A stretch of DNA of 64,000 bases from Paenisporosarcina sp049671445. Lineage in GTDB: Bacteria; Bacillota; Bacilli; Bacillales_A; Planococcaceae. The translations under genes and the position numbers were made by a program. Location: positions 8,672-72,671 of the forward strand of contig NZ_JBATUX010000022.1 of NCBI RefSeq assembly GCF_049671445.1, given 5' to 3'. Shown here in pieces: positions 1 through 9,034 of the stretch (the first letter of the stretch is position 1; the number at the start of each line of letters is the position of its first letter). The notes beneath the pieces are model-generated. The model made no database searches, had not been told where the DNA came from, and saw only the letters and a list, made by a program, of their open reading frames with translations.

Positions 1-334
1 CAATAACAGCTATTACTATAGCAAATAATGATAATTCAAAAGTAGCTGCTAAGTATGTCCAAATTTCATTTGAAACAGGATTCATCGTACGCATAGATTC
101 CCCAAGATCGCCTGTTAAAAGGCCCTTTAAGTAATCAAAGTATTGTATATACCAAGGATTATCTAATCCAAGTTTTGTGCGAAGTGCAAGAATAGCTGAT
201 TCTGATGCTTGTTGCCCCAAAATTACTTGCGCTGGATCACCCGGTATTGCCCGAATAATCATAAAAACAACAAACGTCATGCCTAATAGTACGGGGATTA
301 ATTGTAAGAGTCTTCGTCCGATATAGTGAAGCAT
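1..334 (-). CDS. appB: Oligopeptide ABC transporter permease AppB/DppB (partial)
   Basis: N-terminal about 111 residues of an inner-membrane permease; the rest lies beyond the window edge. The protein begins MLHYIGRRLLQLIPVLLGMT, the typical start of BPD_transp_1 permeases of peptide importers (OppB/DppB/AppB), with a first membrane helix at about residues 9-29 and the family motif RAIPGDP just after it. The ATG is preceded by GGAGAGGTG. It is the fourth gene of a D-F-A-B order that matches the B. subtilis app operon, so it should form the membrane channel together with AppC outside the window. The family is certain; the choice of App over Opp or Dpp rests on gene order. Confidence 0.9.
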   Translation of the reverse strand, partial: MLHYIGRRLLQLIPVLLGMTFVVFMIIRAIPGDPAQVILGQQASESAILALRTKLGLDNPWYIQYFDYLKGLLTGDLGESMRTMNPVSNEIWTYLAATFELSLFAIVIAVI

Positions 335-383
335 TGTCTTCACCTCTCCATCTAATGCAGTATGTATTACTATGAAAAGCGAA

Positions 384-409
384 GCGGGACACCTTATGGT
401 GACTCCCGC
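384..409 (-). other. Intercistronic hairpin between appA and appB
   Basis: The sequence holds arms GCGGGA/TCCCGC and CACC/GGTG around a TTAT loop, with a two-base bulge. It lies between the binding-protein gene and the permease gene. No T-run follows on the minus strand, so it looks more like an mRNA-stabilising or partial-attenuation hairpin than a full terminator. Such hairpins are common after binding-protein genes and raise their relative expression; that role is inferred here. Confidence 0.5.
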
Positions 410-484
410 AAAGCTAGTCACAAATTGTTTATTCATTAAAAAATGGGAAGAAATCACGAAGACTTCTCCCCATCAATCTGTCTT

Positions 485-2101
485 TTACTTGAAGTCTACT
501 TTATTTAATCTATCAGACCCTGTTGGATGTGGTGTAAAGTTTACTAAATCTGCGTTACCTGCAAGAAGTGGTGTAGAATGTGCAAGCGGTACCCACGGTG
601 CGTCTGCAGAAATTAATTCTTGAGCTTCAGCGTAAAGTTCATTTCGCTTGTCTTCATCAACTTCAGATTGCGCATTAATTAAGATATCGTGTACTTTATC
701 ACTGCTGTAGTAAGCGTAGTTATTGCTTCCGATATTGTCTTTATCAAGCAAAGTGTAAAGGAAGTTATCAGCATCACCATTATCGCCAGTCCAACCTAAC
801 ATGAAGGCATCTGCTTCACCATTTTTAGTTTTCTCAAGATATGTTGCCCATTCATAAGAAACGATTTTAGCTTTGATACCAATGTCAGCAAGGTTCTTTT
901 GAATAACCTCAGCTACTTTTGTACCATCAGGCATATAAGGACGTGGAACAGGCATTGCCCATAATTCCATTTCAAATCCATCTTCAAAGCCAGCTTCTTT
1001 AAGAAGTGCTTTTGCTTTTTCAGGATCAAATTCATAACCTACAACATCGTCATTGTAACCACTGATTGATGGTGGCATAGGATTTTTAGCAATTTCTGCT
1101 CCACCATTAAAGAATGCATCAATGATAGATTGTTTGTCGATTGCATGATTCATCGCTTGACGAACTTTTACGTTATCAAATGGAGGTCGAGTATTAGTTA
1201 AACCTAAGTACCCAACATTCATTGATGGACGTTCAAATAATTGTAAGTCAGCATTATCTGTTACTGTTTTAGTATCAGTTGGGTTAATCCCGTCAGCTAA
1301 GTCAATTTCATTTGTAGCTAAAGCATTCAAACGAGCTGAGTTATCAGGAATTGCACGGAAAATAACTTTATCTAATTTTGGTAATTCTTTATCCCAATAA
1401 TCAGCGTTTTTATCAATAGTTATTGAATCATTTTTCTTCCATTCAACAAATGTAAATGGACCTGTACCTACTGGATTATCTCCAAATTTATCGCCAAACT
1501 TCTCAAATGCTGTTGGGCTTGCAATTGCGAACGGGCTCATTGCAATGTTTTTCAAGAAAGGAGATTGTGCACGTTTCAATTTGAAAACGACTGTAGTATC
1601 CCCTTCTGCAGTTACAGAATCGATTACATGACCTTCGTCACCTTTAAAACCACCAAACATTGAAGCGTAGTATGGGAACTGATCTTCTGTTCCATTCGCC
1701 CAACGCTCGAAGTTTTTCACTACGGCTTCTGCATTAAAGTCAGTTCCATCGTGGAATTTCACACCTTCACGAAGTGTAAATGTATAAGTAAGTCCATCTT
1801 CTGAAGGCTCCCATTTAGTTGCTAAACCTTCATTAATAGTTGTATCTTGTTCACCAAAGTTTAATAATGTTTCAAAAACGTTTTGTGTTACTTTAAATGA
1901 TTCACCATCAGTTGCTCTTGCTGGGTCTAGAGATACAGAATCTCCACCACGACCAAATACTAGGATTTTAGGCTCTGAACTTTCTCCGCCTTTGTCTTCC
2001 CCTTTATCGCCATCTGATGAATCAGACGAACATGCTGCTAAAATCGTTGAGAGGACTAGCATTAGTAACACAGCAAGCGACCACAGTTTCTTTTTCTTCA
2101 A
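485..2101 (-). CDS. appA: Oligopeptide-binding lipoprotein AppA (SBP family 5)
   Basis: Extracellular substrate-binding lipoprotein of a peptide ABC importer, about 538 residues. The start is the TTG at 2101: GGAGGGG sits just upstream, and it gives a basic N terminus (MKKKKLW), a hydrophobic stretch and the lipobox L-A-A-C with the lipidated cysteine at about residue 24. An open frame extends 10 codons further upstream but has no ribosome site. The body carries SBP_bac_5 features (GDSVSLDPARATDGES near the N terminus; RQAMNHAIDKQ in the middle) and the length is close to B. subtilis AppA. It is third in the operon D-F-A-B, 26 bases after appF. It should bring oligopeptides to AppB/AppC; ligand range cannot be read from sequence. 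Confidence 0.9.
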   Translation of the reverse strand: MKKKKLWSLAVLLMLVLSTILAACSSDSSDGDKGEDKGGESSEPKILVFGRGGDSVSLDPARATDGESFKVTQNVFETLLNFGEQDTTINEGLATKWEPSEDGLTYTFTLREGVKFHDGTDFNAEAVVKNFERWANGTEDQFPYYASMFGGFKGDEGHVIDSVTAEGDTTVVFKLKRAQSPFLKNIAMSPFAIASPTAFEKFGDKFGDNPVGTGPFTFVEWKKNDSITIDKNADYWDKELPKLDKVIFRAIPDNSARLNALATNEIDLADGINPTDTKTVTDNADLQLFERPSMNVGYLGLTNTRPPFDNVKVRQAMNHAIDKQSIIDAFFNGGAEIAKNPMPPSISGYNDDVVGYEFDPEKAKALLKEAGFEDGFEMELWAMPVPRPYMPDGTKVAEVIQKNLADIGIKAKIVSYEWATYLEKTKNGEADAFMLGWTGDNGDADNFLYTLLDKDNIGSNNYAYYSSDKVHDILINAQSEVDEDKRNELYAEAQELISADAPWVPLAHSTPLLAGNADLVNFTPHPTGSDRLNKVDFK

Positions 2102-2127
2102 ATTGACCCCTCCAAAATTTCTATTTA

Positions 2128-3111
2128 TCATTGTTGCGCGTGTTCACCATATAGGTGACAGGCAACAGAATGACCTGATTCAAGTTCTTCTAACTTTGGT
2201 ACGATTTTTGTACACACATCCATTTTAAACGGACAGCGCGTGTGGAATGTACATCCAGAAGGCGGATTTGATGGACTAGGAATATCTCCTTTAATTAGGA
2301 TTTGCTCCCGCACAAAATTCGGATCTGGAACCGGTACAGCAGACAATAGAGCCTGTGTATAGGGGTGAAGAGGCTTATCATAAAGCTTCTCACTTACTGC
2401 AACCTCAACCATTTTGCCAAGGTACATAACCCCTACTCGGTCACTTATATGTCGCACAACACCTAAGTCATGCGCAATAAATATGTAAGTTAGGTTTAAT
2501 TCTTTTTGCAAATCTTGCATTAAGTTCAAAACTTGTGCCTGAATCGAGACATCAAGTGCAGACACAGGTTCGTCTGCAATGATAAGTTTTGGGTTAGTCA
2601 TTAAAGCTCTAGCAATCCCAATACGTTGGCGTTGTCCTCCACTGAATTGGTGAGGATAACGTTTTGCATGATAACTACTTAGCCCTACAATTTCTAAAAA
2701 ATCACGGACTTTCTTTTTGCGCTCTTTTGAATCACCAATTCCGTGAACAATTAAAGGCTCTTCTAAAATCTTTTCAATTGTATGTCTTGGATTTAAAGAT
2801 GCATATGGATCTTGAAACACCATTTGAATTTCGCGACGTGCTTTACGCATATCGTCATTTGAGATGCTCGTTAATTCTTTTCCATCAAAAAACACTTTAC
2901 CTTCAGAAGGTTCTAGTAATCTCATAAGCATGCGGCCAGTAGTAGATTTTCCACATCCAGATTCACCAACAATTCCTAACGTTTCGCCTTTATTAACGTA
3001 AAAGGAAACATCATCAACTGCTTTCACATGTCCAGATACTCGACTAAGTAATCCTTTGCGAATAGGAAAATATTTTTTAAGTCCTTCAACTCTCAATAAG
3101 GGTTCTGTCAT
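2128..3111 (-). CDS. appF: Oligopeptide ABC transporter ATP-binding protein AppF
   Basis: Cytoplasmic ATPase subunit of the peptide importer, 327 residues. Walker A GESGCGKST is at residues 49-57, then the Q-loop (MVFQDPYASLNP), signature SGGQRQRIGIARA and Walker B LIIADEPVSALD, with the switch His in IAHDLGVV. The C-terminal oligopeptide-transporter extension (CTFHTRCPF followed by two further Cys) is present, as in OppF/AppF. The start overlaps the end of appD by 26 bases, so the two ATPases are translationally coupled and should form a heterodimer. Confidence 0.93.
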   Translation of the reverse strand: MTEPLLRVEGLKKYFPIRKGLLSRVSGHVKAVDDVSFYVNKGETLGIVGESGCGKSTTGRMLMRLLEPSEGKVFFDGKELTSISNDDMRKARREIQMVFQDPYASLNPRHTIEKILEEPLIVHGIGDSKERKKKVRDFLEIVGLSSYHAKRYPHQFSGGQRQRIGIARALMTNPKLIIADEPVSALDVSIQAQVLNLMQDLQKELNLTYIFIAHDLGVVRHISDRVGVMYLGKMVEVAVSEKLYDKPLHPYTQALLSAVPVPDPNFVREQILIKGDIPSPSNPPSGCTFHTRCPFKMDVCTKIVPKLEELESGHSVACHLYGEHAQQ

Positions 3112-4105
3112 GAGTCAATACCTCCTGATCTTGATACAAGAAGCATCTTGTCTTATGCGCAGACGAAGTTTGATATAAGTCTGGATTCTCTGTTAAACAC
3201 TTATCAAAGGCAAATTCGCAACGCGCTGCAAATCTACATCCCTGGCTAATTGAACCTGGTTTTGGAACATTACCTGGAATAGAATATAGTCTTTGCTTTT
3301 TGAATCGTATATCTGGAACAGATTGCAATAATCCTTTTGTATAAGGGTGTTGAGGATCTTTAAAAATCACTGGTACTGGACCTTCTTCTACAATTTGACC
3401 AGCATACATAACGACTACTCGTTCACATGTTTCAGCAACTACACCGAGATCATGAGTTATCAAGAGCACAGCTGTGTTCAATCGATCATTTAAGTCTTTC
3501 ATTAATGCTAAAATTTGGGCTTGGATCGTTACATCCAGTGCTGTAGTAGGTTCGTCCGCAATTAAAACTTTCGGATCACATACCAATGCCATCGCAATCA
3601 TGACACGTTGTCTCATCCCACCAGAGAGTTGATGAGGATAATCTTTCATCAATTCTTCACTTCGTGGTAGGCCAACTAATTGCAACATTTCAATTGCACG
3701 TTCTTTTGCTTGTTTTTTCGACCAATCTTTTTTATGAATAAGAATAGCTTCCATTAACTGGTTGCCTATTGTGAATAAAGGGTTTAAGGAAGTCATTGGC
3801 TCTTGGAAAATCATTGCCACATCATTACCTCTTACTTTACGCATCTCTTTATCACTTAACTTCGTTAAATCTTTATCTCCAAATAGAATTTCTCCACCCG
3901 TAATTTTCCCTGGAGGGCTTGGTACTAGACCCATTATGGATAAGGATGTAACACTTTTCCCACAACCGGATTCACCTACGATCCCAAGCACTTCTCCTTC
4001 GTGAACAGAAAAATCAATATTATCTACTGCGGGGATTACACCGTCATCTGTAAAGAAGGAAGTTTGCAGACCTTTTACTTGAAGAATCGCTTTACGTGCA
4101 CTCAT
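3086..4105 (-). CDS. appD: Oligopeptide ABC transporter ATP-binding protein AppD
   Basis: First gene of the peptide-import operon, 339 residues. Walker A (GESGCGKS, about residues 44-51), Q-loop (MIFQEPMTSLNP), signature LSGGMRQRVMIAMAL and Walker B VLIADEPTTALD are intact, followed by the C-terminal cysteine-containing OppD-type extension (CRFAARCEFAFDKC). The ATG follows AAAGGAGGGACATC. Gene order D-F-A-B is that of B. subtilis app; Opp operons usually begin with the binding protein, which is why App is preferred. Confidence 0.93.
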   Translation of the reverse strand: MSARKAILQVKGLQTSFFTDDGVIPAVDNIDFSVHEGEVLGIVGESGCGKSVTSLSIMGLVPSPPGKITGGEILFGDKDLTKLSDKEMRKVRGNDVAMIFQEPMTSLNPLFTIGNQLMEAILIHKKDWSKKQAKERAIEMLQLVGLPRSEELMKDYPHQLSGGMRQRVMIAMALVCDPKVLIADEPTTALDVTIQAQILALMKDLNDRLNTAVLLITHDLGVVAETCERVVVMYAGQIVEEGPVPVIFKDPQHPYTKGLLQSVPDIRFKKQRLYSIPGNVPKPGSISQGCRFAARCEFAFDKCLTENPDLYQTSSAHKTRCFLYQDQEVLTHDRTLIES

Positions 4106-4161
4106 GATGTCCCTCCTTTTACGAAACTAAATATTATTTCAGAACATTCGATATGTTCCTT

Positions 4162-4189
4162 ATTATACAAAGATTAATTATAATTGCAA
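4162..4189 (-). promoter_or_regulatory. Candidate sigma-A promoter of the app operon
   Basis: On the minus strand, TTGCAA (4189-4184), a 16-base spacer and TATAAT (4167-4162) lie about 60 bases ahead of the appD ATG. Just downstream, at 4142-4158, is an imperfect inverted repeat GAACAT-N5-ATGTTC, which sits where a repressor would block initiation. It is inferred from consensus only. Confidence 0.55.
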
Positions 4190-4223
4190 TAGTTTTTTTA
4201 TAAGTACTACTTATTTTTCCCAT

Positions 4224-4253
4224 TAAAAAAAGGCTCTCCTTTTAAGGAGAACC
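4224..4253 (-). terminator. Terminator of the ygaD-like gene
   Basis: A 10-bp stem (4232-4241 with 4244-4253, one G-U pair) is followed on the minus strand by seven T. It lies directly after the stop codon at 4258. Confidence 0.85.
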
Positions 4254-4257
4254 CATA

Positions 4258-6009
4258 TTAATCCACATCTAATTGTTGAACTTGAAATAAACTGTAGTAA
4301 ATACCCTTCGATTCCATCAATTCATTATGCGTTCCTTGCTCTTTTAGTTCACCATGATTGATAACGAAAATTTGATCGGCATGCGTAATTGTCGATAAAC
4401 GATGCGCCACAATAATCGTGGTTCTGTTATGTGCTAAACGTTCTAAAGAGTCTTGAATCAAGGACTCACTCTCTAAATCAAGAGCAGAAGTTGCTTCATC
4501 CAGAACTAAAATAGGAGGATTTTTCAAGAATACTCTAGCAATAGCTACTCGTTGTTTTTGTCCACCTGAAAGTTTAACTCCTCGTTCTCCAACTTTGGTA
4601 TCGTAACCTTCTGGAAGAGAAATAATAAAGTCGTGTGCATTTGCAGCTTTTGCCGCTTCGATTACTTCGTTTTCCGTAGCATCAGGTCTACCCATTAAAA
4701 TGTTTTCTTTGACTGAGTCACTAAATAGTATGTTATCTTGCAATACTATTCCGATATTCTCACGTAATGATTTGATTTTTACATCTTTAATGTCAATGTC
4801 ATCAATTTTAACTGAGCCACTCGTTGCATCATAAAAACGCGGAATCATACTAATAATGGTGGACTTACCCCCACCACTCATTCCGACAAAGGCTGCAGTT
4901 TGTCCCGGTTCAACCGTGAAATTCATATTATCCAAGACTAAATTGTTTTCTTCTTCGTACCTAAAAGAAACTCCGTCGAATTGAAGCTTCCCTTTAACAG
5001 AAGGTATATCTTTCGCATATGCTTCATCTTTAACATCATATTTTTCATCCATTAGTTCAAACACGCGATCCATAGAAGCATATGCTTGAGTTAAAGTAGT
5101 CGAAGAATTGACGAGTCGTCTTAACGGATTATAAAGTCTTTCGATATAGGCGATGAATGCAACCATCGTTCCAACAGATAAGTTTCCATTAATGACTTGA
5201 TACCCCGCATAAGCAATAACTAGGAGCGGTGCAACATCCGTAATTGTGTTAACAACTGCAAAGGCTTTTGCATTCCATTTTGTATGATCAATTGCCTTTT
5301 CTAAAAATTCATCATTTGCTTTATCAAAAATTCGTTGTTCGTGTTTTTCTAATGTGAAGCTTTTAATAATACTCATACCTTGAACACGTTCATGTAAATA
5401 ACTTTGAACACCTGCAAGAGCTTGTGATCGGTCACGTGTTAAGTCTCTTAATCGTCCAAAGAAATATTTAACACTTACTGCATAGAAGGGGAATGCCAGC
5501 AGTGTTACAAGTGTTAAAGGTACATCCATTGTCAGCATAATTGCTACAGCAATAATAATTGTGGCTAGGTCTAGCCATAAATTCATTAAACCAATCATTA
5601 CAAAGTTCTTAGTTTGCTCTACATCGTTAATCACACGAGAAATTACTTCTCCAACTCGTGTATTGGAATAAAAACGTAGGCTCAGACGTTGCAAATGACC
5701 ATATAATTCTTGTCGGATATCATACAATATTTTGTTACTGACGAGTTGCGCATAGTATTGTCGATAATATTCAATTGGTGGTCTCACAATAAAGAAGACG
5801 AGTGCGGTTCCACCTAACCAGTAAAATAGGTGCCGTGTTTTTTCAGCATCAGTCAATGTGTCAACACTTATGATATCGTCTATGACGATTTTTATTAGTA
5901 AAGGAATAAATAAAGGGATGGCAAATTTCACAATACCAATGACAACCGTGAAAACAATTTGCCAAGTATAGGGTTTAACAAACTTCATATATCTTTTTGT
6001 ACTGCTCAT
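4258..6009 (-). CDS. ygaD: ABC exporter, fused membrane and ATPase domains (YgaD-like)
   Basis: Half-transporter of 583 residues, expected to act as a homodimer exporting lipids or drugs. An ABC_membrane domain with about six helices spans residues 15-310. The ATPase domain follows, with Walker A GMSGGGKST (376-384), Q-loop (VLQDNILFS), signature KLSGGQKQR, Walker B ILVLDEATSALD and switch His in VAHRLST. It resembles the YgaD/YfiB/MsbA-like group. Assignment to ygaD rests on its neighbours: ntdP (ygaC), sspE, fabL and mutY follow in the B. subtilis order. Its substrate cannot be deduced. Confidence 0.85.
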   Translation of the reverse strand: MSSTKRYMKFVKPYTWQIVFTVVIGIVKFAIPLFIPLLIKIVIDDIISVDTLTDAEKTRHLFYWLGGTALVFFIVRPPIEYYRQYYAQLVSNKILYDIRQELYGHLQRLSLRFYSNTRVGEVISRVINDVEQTKNFVMIGLMNLWLDLATIIIAVAIMLTMDVPLTLVTLLAFPFYAVSVKYFFGRLRDLTRDRSQALAGVQSYLHERVQGMSIIKSFTLEKHEQRIFDKANDEFLEKAIDHTKWNAKAFAVVNTITDVAPLLVIAYAGYQVINGNLSVGTMVAFIAYIERLYNPLRRLVNSSTTLTQAYASMDRVFELMDEKYDVKDEAYAKDIPSVKGKLQFDGVSFRYEEENNLVLDNMNFTVEPGQTAAFVGMSGGGKSTIISMIPRFYDATSGSVKIDDIDIKDVKIKSLRENIGIVLQDNILFSDSVKENILMGRPDATENEVIEAAKAANAHDFIISLPEGYDTKVGERGVKLSGGQKQRVAIARVFLKNPPILVLDEATSALDLESESLIQDSLERLAHNRTTIIVAHRLSTITHADQIFVINHGELKEQGTHNELMESKGIYYSLFQVQQLDVD

Positions 6010-6031
6010 GCATTCACCTTCCTATCAAAAT

Positions 6032-6056
6032 GAAAAACCTGTTGGAATTCAACAGG
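6032..6056 (-). terminator. Terminator after ntdP
   Basis: Stem CCTGTTG/CAACAGG around a GAATT loop, followed on the minus strand by TTTTT. It sits between ntdP and ygaD, so ygaD may need its own promoter or read-through. Confidence 0.7.
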
Positions 6057-6062
6057 CATCAT

Positions 6063-6608
6063 TTACTCACTTATTTTTAGTTGTTTGTGAAAAAGATAAC
6101 GACTTGTCCACACCTCGATAAAGTCTGGTGCAAATGGTCCTTTACGTTGTTTAATCCAACTAATAAGTTTTTCCACGTTGCGATGTAAAATTAAATCGAT
6201 TGCTTCAGGATAATCCATTTGTTTTTTATGATCTTCAAATTCGTCTTCGTCTAAAATCGTATACGTCATATCCGGAAAGACTTTTACATCCAAGTCATAA
6301 TCAATGTATTTTAAAGATTGATTATCGTAAATAAATGGTGAACTGATATTACAGTAATAGTACACACCATCTTCACGCAACATACAAATGATATTGAACC
6401 AATGTTCTGCATGAAAATAACAAATTGATGGTTCGCGAGTTAACCATGTGCGTCCGTCAGACTCGGTAACGACTGTTCGTTCATTCGCACCGATAACAAT
6501 ATTCCTTGTTCCTTTGAGAACCATTGTTTCTTGCCAGACGCGGTGGATTTTGCCGTTATGTTTGTAGCTGTGAATCTGAATCGTTTCTCCTTCTGCTGGT
6601 ATTGTCAT
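6063..6608 (-). CDS. ntdP: Nucleoside tri-/diphosphatase, DUF402 family (NtdP/YgaC)
   Basis: About 181 residues, close to the 176 of B. subtilis YgaC. The DUF402 fold is recognisable from the central WFNIICMLREDGVYYYCNIS block, the IDYDLDVKVFPD strand with its acidic metal-binding cluster, and DEDEFEDHKKQMDYP. Family members (B. subtilis NtdP, S. aureus Sa1684) hydrolyse nucleoside tri- and diphosphates in a metal-dependent way. The ATG at 6608 is chosen because AAAAGGTGG precedes it; a GTG nine codons upstream has no ribosome site. It stands next to the ygaD homologue, as in B. subtilis. Confidence 0.85.
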   Translation of the reverse strand: MTIPAEGETIQIHSYKHNGKIHRVWQETMVLKGTRNIVIGANERTVVTESDGRTWLTREPSICYFHAEHWFNIICMLREDGVYYYCNISSPFIYDNQSLKYIDYDLDVKVFPDMTYTILDEDEFEDHKKQMDYPEAIDLILHRNVEKLISWIKQRKGPFAPDFIEVWTSRYLFHKQLKISE

Positions 6609-6694
6609 GAATAAGCCACCTTTTCGTCGAAGCACAAAATATTTATATATTGTATTGTGTATTCATTATAACAACCTCTATGTAAAAACTATAG

Positions 6695-6731
6695 CAAAAA
6701 AATCAGCGAAGGCGTAAAGCCCTCGCTGATT
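6695..6731 (-). terminator. Terminator of sspE
   Basis: A stem of about 13 bp (AATCAGCGA with TCGCTGATT at its base, extended by GGC/GCC) is followed by a T-run on the minus strand, just after the sspE stop codon. Confidence 0.9.
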
Positions 6732-6747
6732 GGAAGTGAAATACTTA

Positions 6748-7077
6748 TTATTTAGTTGAATTGTTGTTACGGTATGAAGCTTTTTGTGCAGATTGTTGAT
6801 TTTGTTTTTTCACTTCAGTTGGATTTGTTTGAGAAGCAAATTCTGCACCAAATTCAGTACGGTTATTTGTACCGCCTTGTGGTTGTGCAGCTTTTTGTGC
6901 AGATTGTTGATTTTGGTTTCTTACTTCAGTTGCATTAGTTTTAGGTGCGAATTCTGAAGCGAATTCAGTATTATAAGCGTTAGCTTGTGGTGCTGCAGTT
7001 TTTTGTGTAGATTGTTGATTTTGTTTTCTTACTTCAGCTGCGTTAGTTGGTTGGTTGCTGTTATTTTTATTAGCCAT
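6748..7077 (-). CDS. sspE: Gamma-type small acid-soluble spore protein SspE
   Basis: Spore-core amino-acid storage protein, 109 residues, very rich in Asn and Gln. Three copies of a unit ending E-V-(R/K)-x-QNQQS-(A/T)-QK are seen, with two EFASEFA/EFGAEFA segments that match the sites cut by the germination protease Gpr. The ATG at 7077 follows GGAGGTG; the frame upstream has no role. B. subtilis SspE has 84 residues, so this protein appears to carry an extra repeat. It lies between ntdP and fabL as in B. subtilis. Transcription should be sigma-G dependent, but no clean sigma-G site was found. Confidence 0.92.
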   Translation of the reverse strand: MANKNNSNQPTNAAEVRKQNQQSTQKTAAPQANAYNTEFASEFAPKTNATEVRNQNQQSAQKAAQPQGGTNNRTEFGAEFASQTNPTEVKKQNQQSAQKASYRNNNSTK

Positions 7078-7138
7078 GTGTATTTCACCTCCATGCTCAT
7101 TAATGTGTGCAGGAAATGAAATTTTATGCTTATTTTTT

Positions 7139-7885
7139 TTACATGACGATTGAACGTCCACCATCAACAATAATTGTTTGACCACGAATCATATCTGAGC
7201 TATCAGAAATTAAGAACATTGCTGTTTTCACCATATCGTCTATTTCAACCATTCGACCAGCTGGTGTATTTTTTCTCGCGTCATCTAATAATTCTTCACG
7301 ATTCGGGAAATGTTTTAATGCCTCTGTATCAAGCGCTCCGCCCGACACAGTATTGACTGCAATGCCTTTAGCAGCAAGTTCTACAGCTAAATAGCGAGTA
7401 ATTGACTCAATAGCTGCTTTAGATACACCTACCGTCGTGTAGTTTTCTAGATAACGAATTGAACCTAAAGAACTGACACCAACAATTTTTCCGCCTTGAT
7501 CCATTAATTTAGCTGCTTCTTGCGCTCCAAATAACATGGCTTTGGCATTAATATTCATCGTCCAGTCCCAATGAGATTCTTCAAGCTCCATTACAGGGCG
7601 AAGAACTCCCGATGCCGCATTGCTTACAAAAACGTCTAAACGACCAAATTCTTCGCGAATCGTTTCAAACATCGCTTTTAATTTTTCCATGTCTCCTACA
7701 TTTGCACGAATAAGAAGCGCTTTTTGACCAAGTGCTTCTATTTCTTTTACAGTTTCAAGTGCTGCACTTTTGCTGCGAGCATAGTTTACGACAATATCGT
7801 AACCATTTTTCGCTAGTTCGATTGCAATTGCTTTCCCAAGTCCACGGCTGCTTCCTGTAACTAATGCCACTTTGTTTGCTGTCAT
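7139..7885 (-). CDS. fabL: Enoyl-[acyl-carrier-protein] reductase (NADPH) FabL
   Basis: Reduces enoyl-ACP in the last step of each fatty-acid elongation cycle. It is an SDR protein of 248 residues with the nucleotide motif TGSSRGLG (10-17) and the pair Tyr149-x6-Lys156. That spacing is typical of enoyl reductases; ketoreductases have Tyr-x3-Lys. The start is the ATG at 7885, preceded by GAGGGG, one base after the end of mutY. The order mutY-fabL-sspE is that of B. subtilis, where the gene was formerly ygaA. Confidence 0.92.
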   Translation of the reverse strand: MTANKVALVTGSSRGLGKAIAIELAKNGYDIVVNYARSKSAALETVKEIEALGQKALLIRANVGDMEKLKAMFETIREEFGRLDVFVSNAASGVLRPVMELEESHWDWTMNINAKAMLFGAQEAAKLMDQGGKIVGVSSLGSIRYLENYTTVGVSKAAIESITRYLAVELAAKGIAVNTVSGGALDTEALKHFPNREELLDDARKNTPAGRMVEIDDMVKTAMFLISDSSDMIRGQTIIVDGGRSIVM

Positions 7886-7886
7886 C

Positions 7887-8948
7887 TTAATTTCCCCTCT
7901 CAATATATGCCTGCCATATTTTCAACATCGACACGGGCATTGGTACTTCTTTTATTTCTTCTATAGTTAACCATTTACATGTATCTAATAGATTTTCTTC
8001 GACTGCATGTCCAACAAAACAATTCATTTCCCATGTTAAATGAGAAAAGACATGTTTGAAAGGACCTAAATCAATTTCTTTTGAAAAATATATACCATAA
8101 CGGTCTTGCAATAAAGGAATAGTATCAGTTTCTTTTAATGCATGTTCAATCATAGGGAATTGATACATATTCGCTAATAGGCCTGTTTCAGGTCTTTTTT
8201 CCATAAGAAATTGTTTTTTATCATTTTGGGTAACATAGACATCATAATGCAATGCTTTTGTTTTTTTATTTTTTGTTTTTATTGGTAAATCATTTTGTTC
8301 GCCTGCATAAAAAGCAGAACAATTTTCTCGCATGGGACATAATAAACATTTAGGAGATGTTGGTGTACAAATAACAGCGCCTAACTCCATTAATCCTTGA
8401 TTGAAAGACGAAGGGTCCTGTGCATCAATGATTTCAGTAACTGCTTGTTCGAAAATTTTTCTCGTTTTAGGTTTTGCAATATCTTCTTTTATAAGAAGAA
8501 CTCGCGATAACACACGCATGACATTGCCATCAACTGCATGCTCAGGTCTACCGTAAGCAATACTTAAAATAGCCCCAGCTGTGTACGGTCCTACACCTTT
8601 TAATGTAGAGATTTTATCTCTTGTCTCAGGTACAACACAATTGTAGGTTTCAACTACTTCACGTACACCCGCTTGTAAATTTCGTGCACGTGAATAGTAG
8701 CCCAAGCCTTCCCACTGCTTCAAAAGTTTTTCTTCATCAGCATTTGCTAACTCTTCCATCGTGGGGAAAGCTTCTATAAAGCGATTATAATAAGGGATAA
8801 CTGTATCTACTCTCGTTTGTTGGAGCATGATTTCAGATACCCAGATTTTATAGGGATCGGATGTTTCCCGCCAAGGTAGATTACGCTTTTCTTCCTTGTA
8901 CCATTCAATTAATGATTTTCGAAATGTGATTTTATTAAATTCACTCAT
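7887..8948 (-). CDS. mutY: A/G-specific adenine DNA glycosylase MutY
   Basis: Removes adenine mispaired with 8-oxoguanine. It has 353 residues: HhH-GPD domain with the LKGVGPYTAG hairpin, Glu39 and catalytic Asp140 (HAVDGN), then the [4Fe-4S] ligands Cys194, 201, 204 and 210 (C-x6-C-x2-C-x5-C), and a C-terminal NUDIX-like domain that recognises 8-oxoG. It is divergent from the yfhP gene and is immediately followed by fabL. Confidence 0.95.
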   Translation of the reverse strand: MSEFNKITFRKSLIEWYKEEKRNLPWRETSDPYKIWVSEIMLQQTRVDTVIPYYNRFIEAFPTMEELANADEEKLLKQWEGLGYYSRARNLQAGVREVVETYNCVVPETRDKISTLKGVGPYTAGAILSIAYGRPEHAVDGNVMRVLSRVLLIKEDIAKPKTRKIFEQAVTEIIDAQDPSSFNQGLMELGAVICTPTSPKCLLCPMRENCSAFYAGEQNDLPIKTKNKKTKALHYDVYVTQNDKKQFLMEKRPETGLLANMYQFPMIEHALKETDTIPLLQDRYGIYFSKEIDLGPFKHVFSHLTWEMNCFVGHAVEENLLDTCKWLTIEEIKEVPMPVSMLKIWQAYIERGN

Positions 8949-9034
8949 TTTACACCTACATTCTGTTGATTACTTGCCATACATTTCGGGTATACCAAAT
9001 TGAAGAGAGTAATCAAACTAGGAAGTCTAACCCG

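Noticed and set aside
372..623. Plus-strand frame over the end of appA
   Set aside because: It is the shadow of a well-supported lipoprotein gene and has no ribosome site.
4142..4158. GAACAT-N5-ATGTTC as a LexA (SOS) box
   Set aside because: The Bacillus box needs a shorter spacing between GAAC and GTTC; here it is too long.
7078..7140. Sigma-G promoter of sspE
   Set aside because: CATTAAT and CATAAAA are near the -10 pattern but spacing to any GHATR is wrong, so it was not called.
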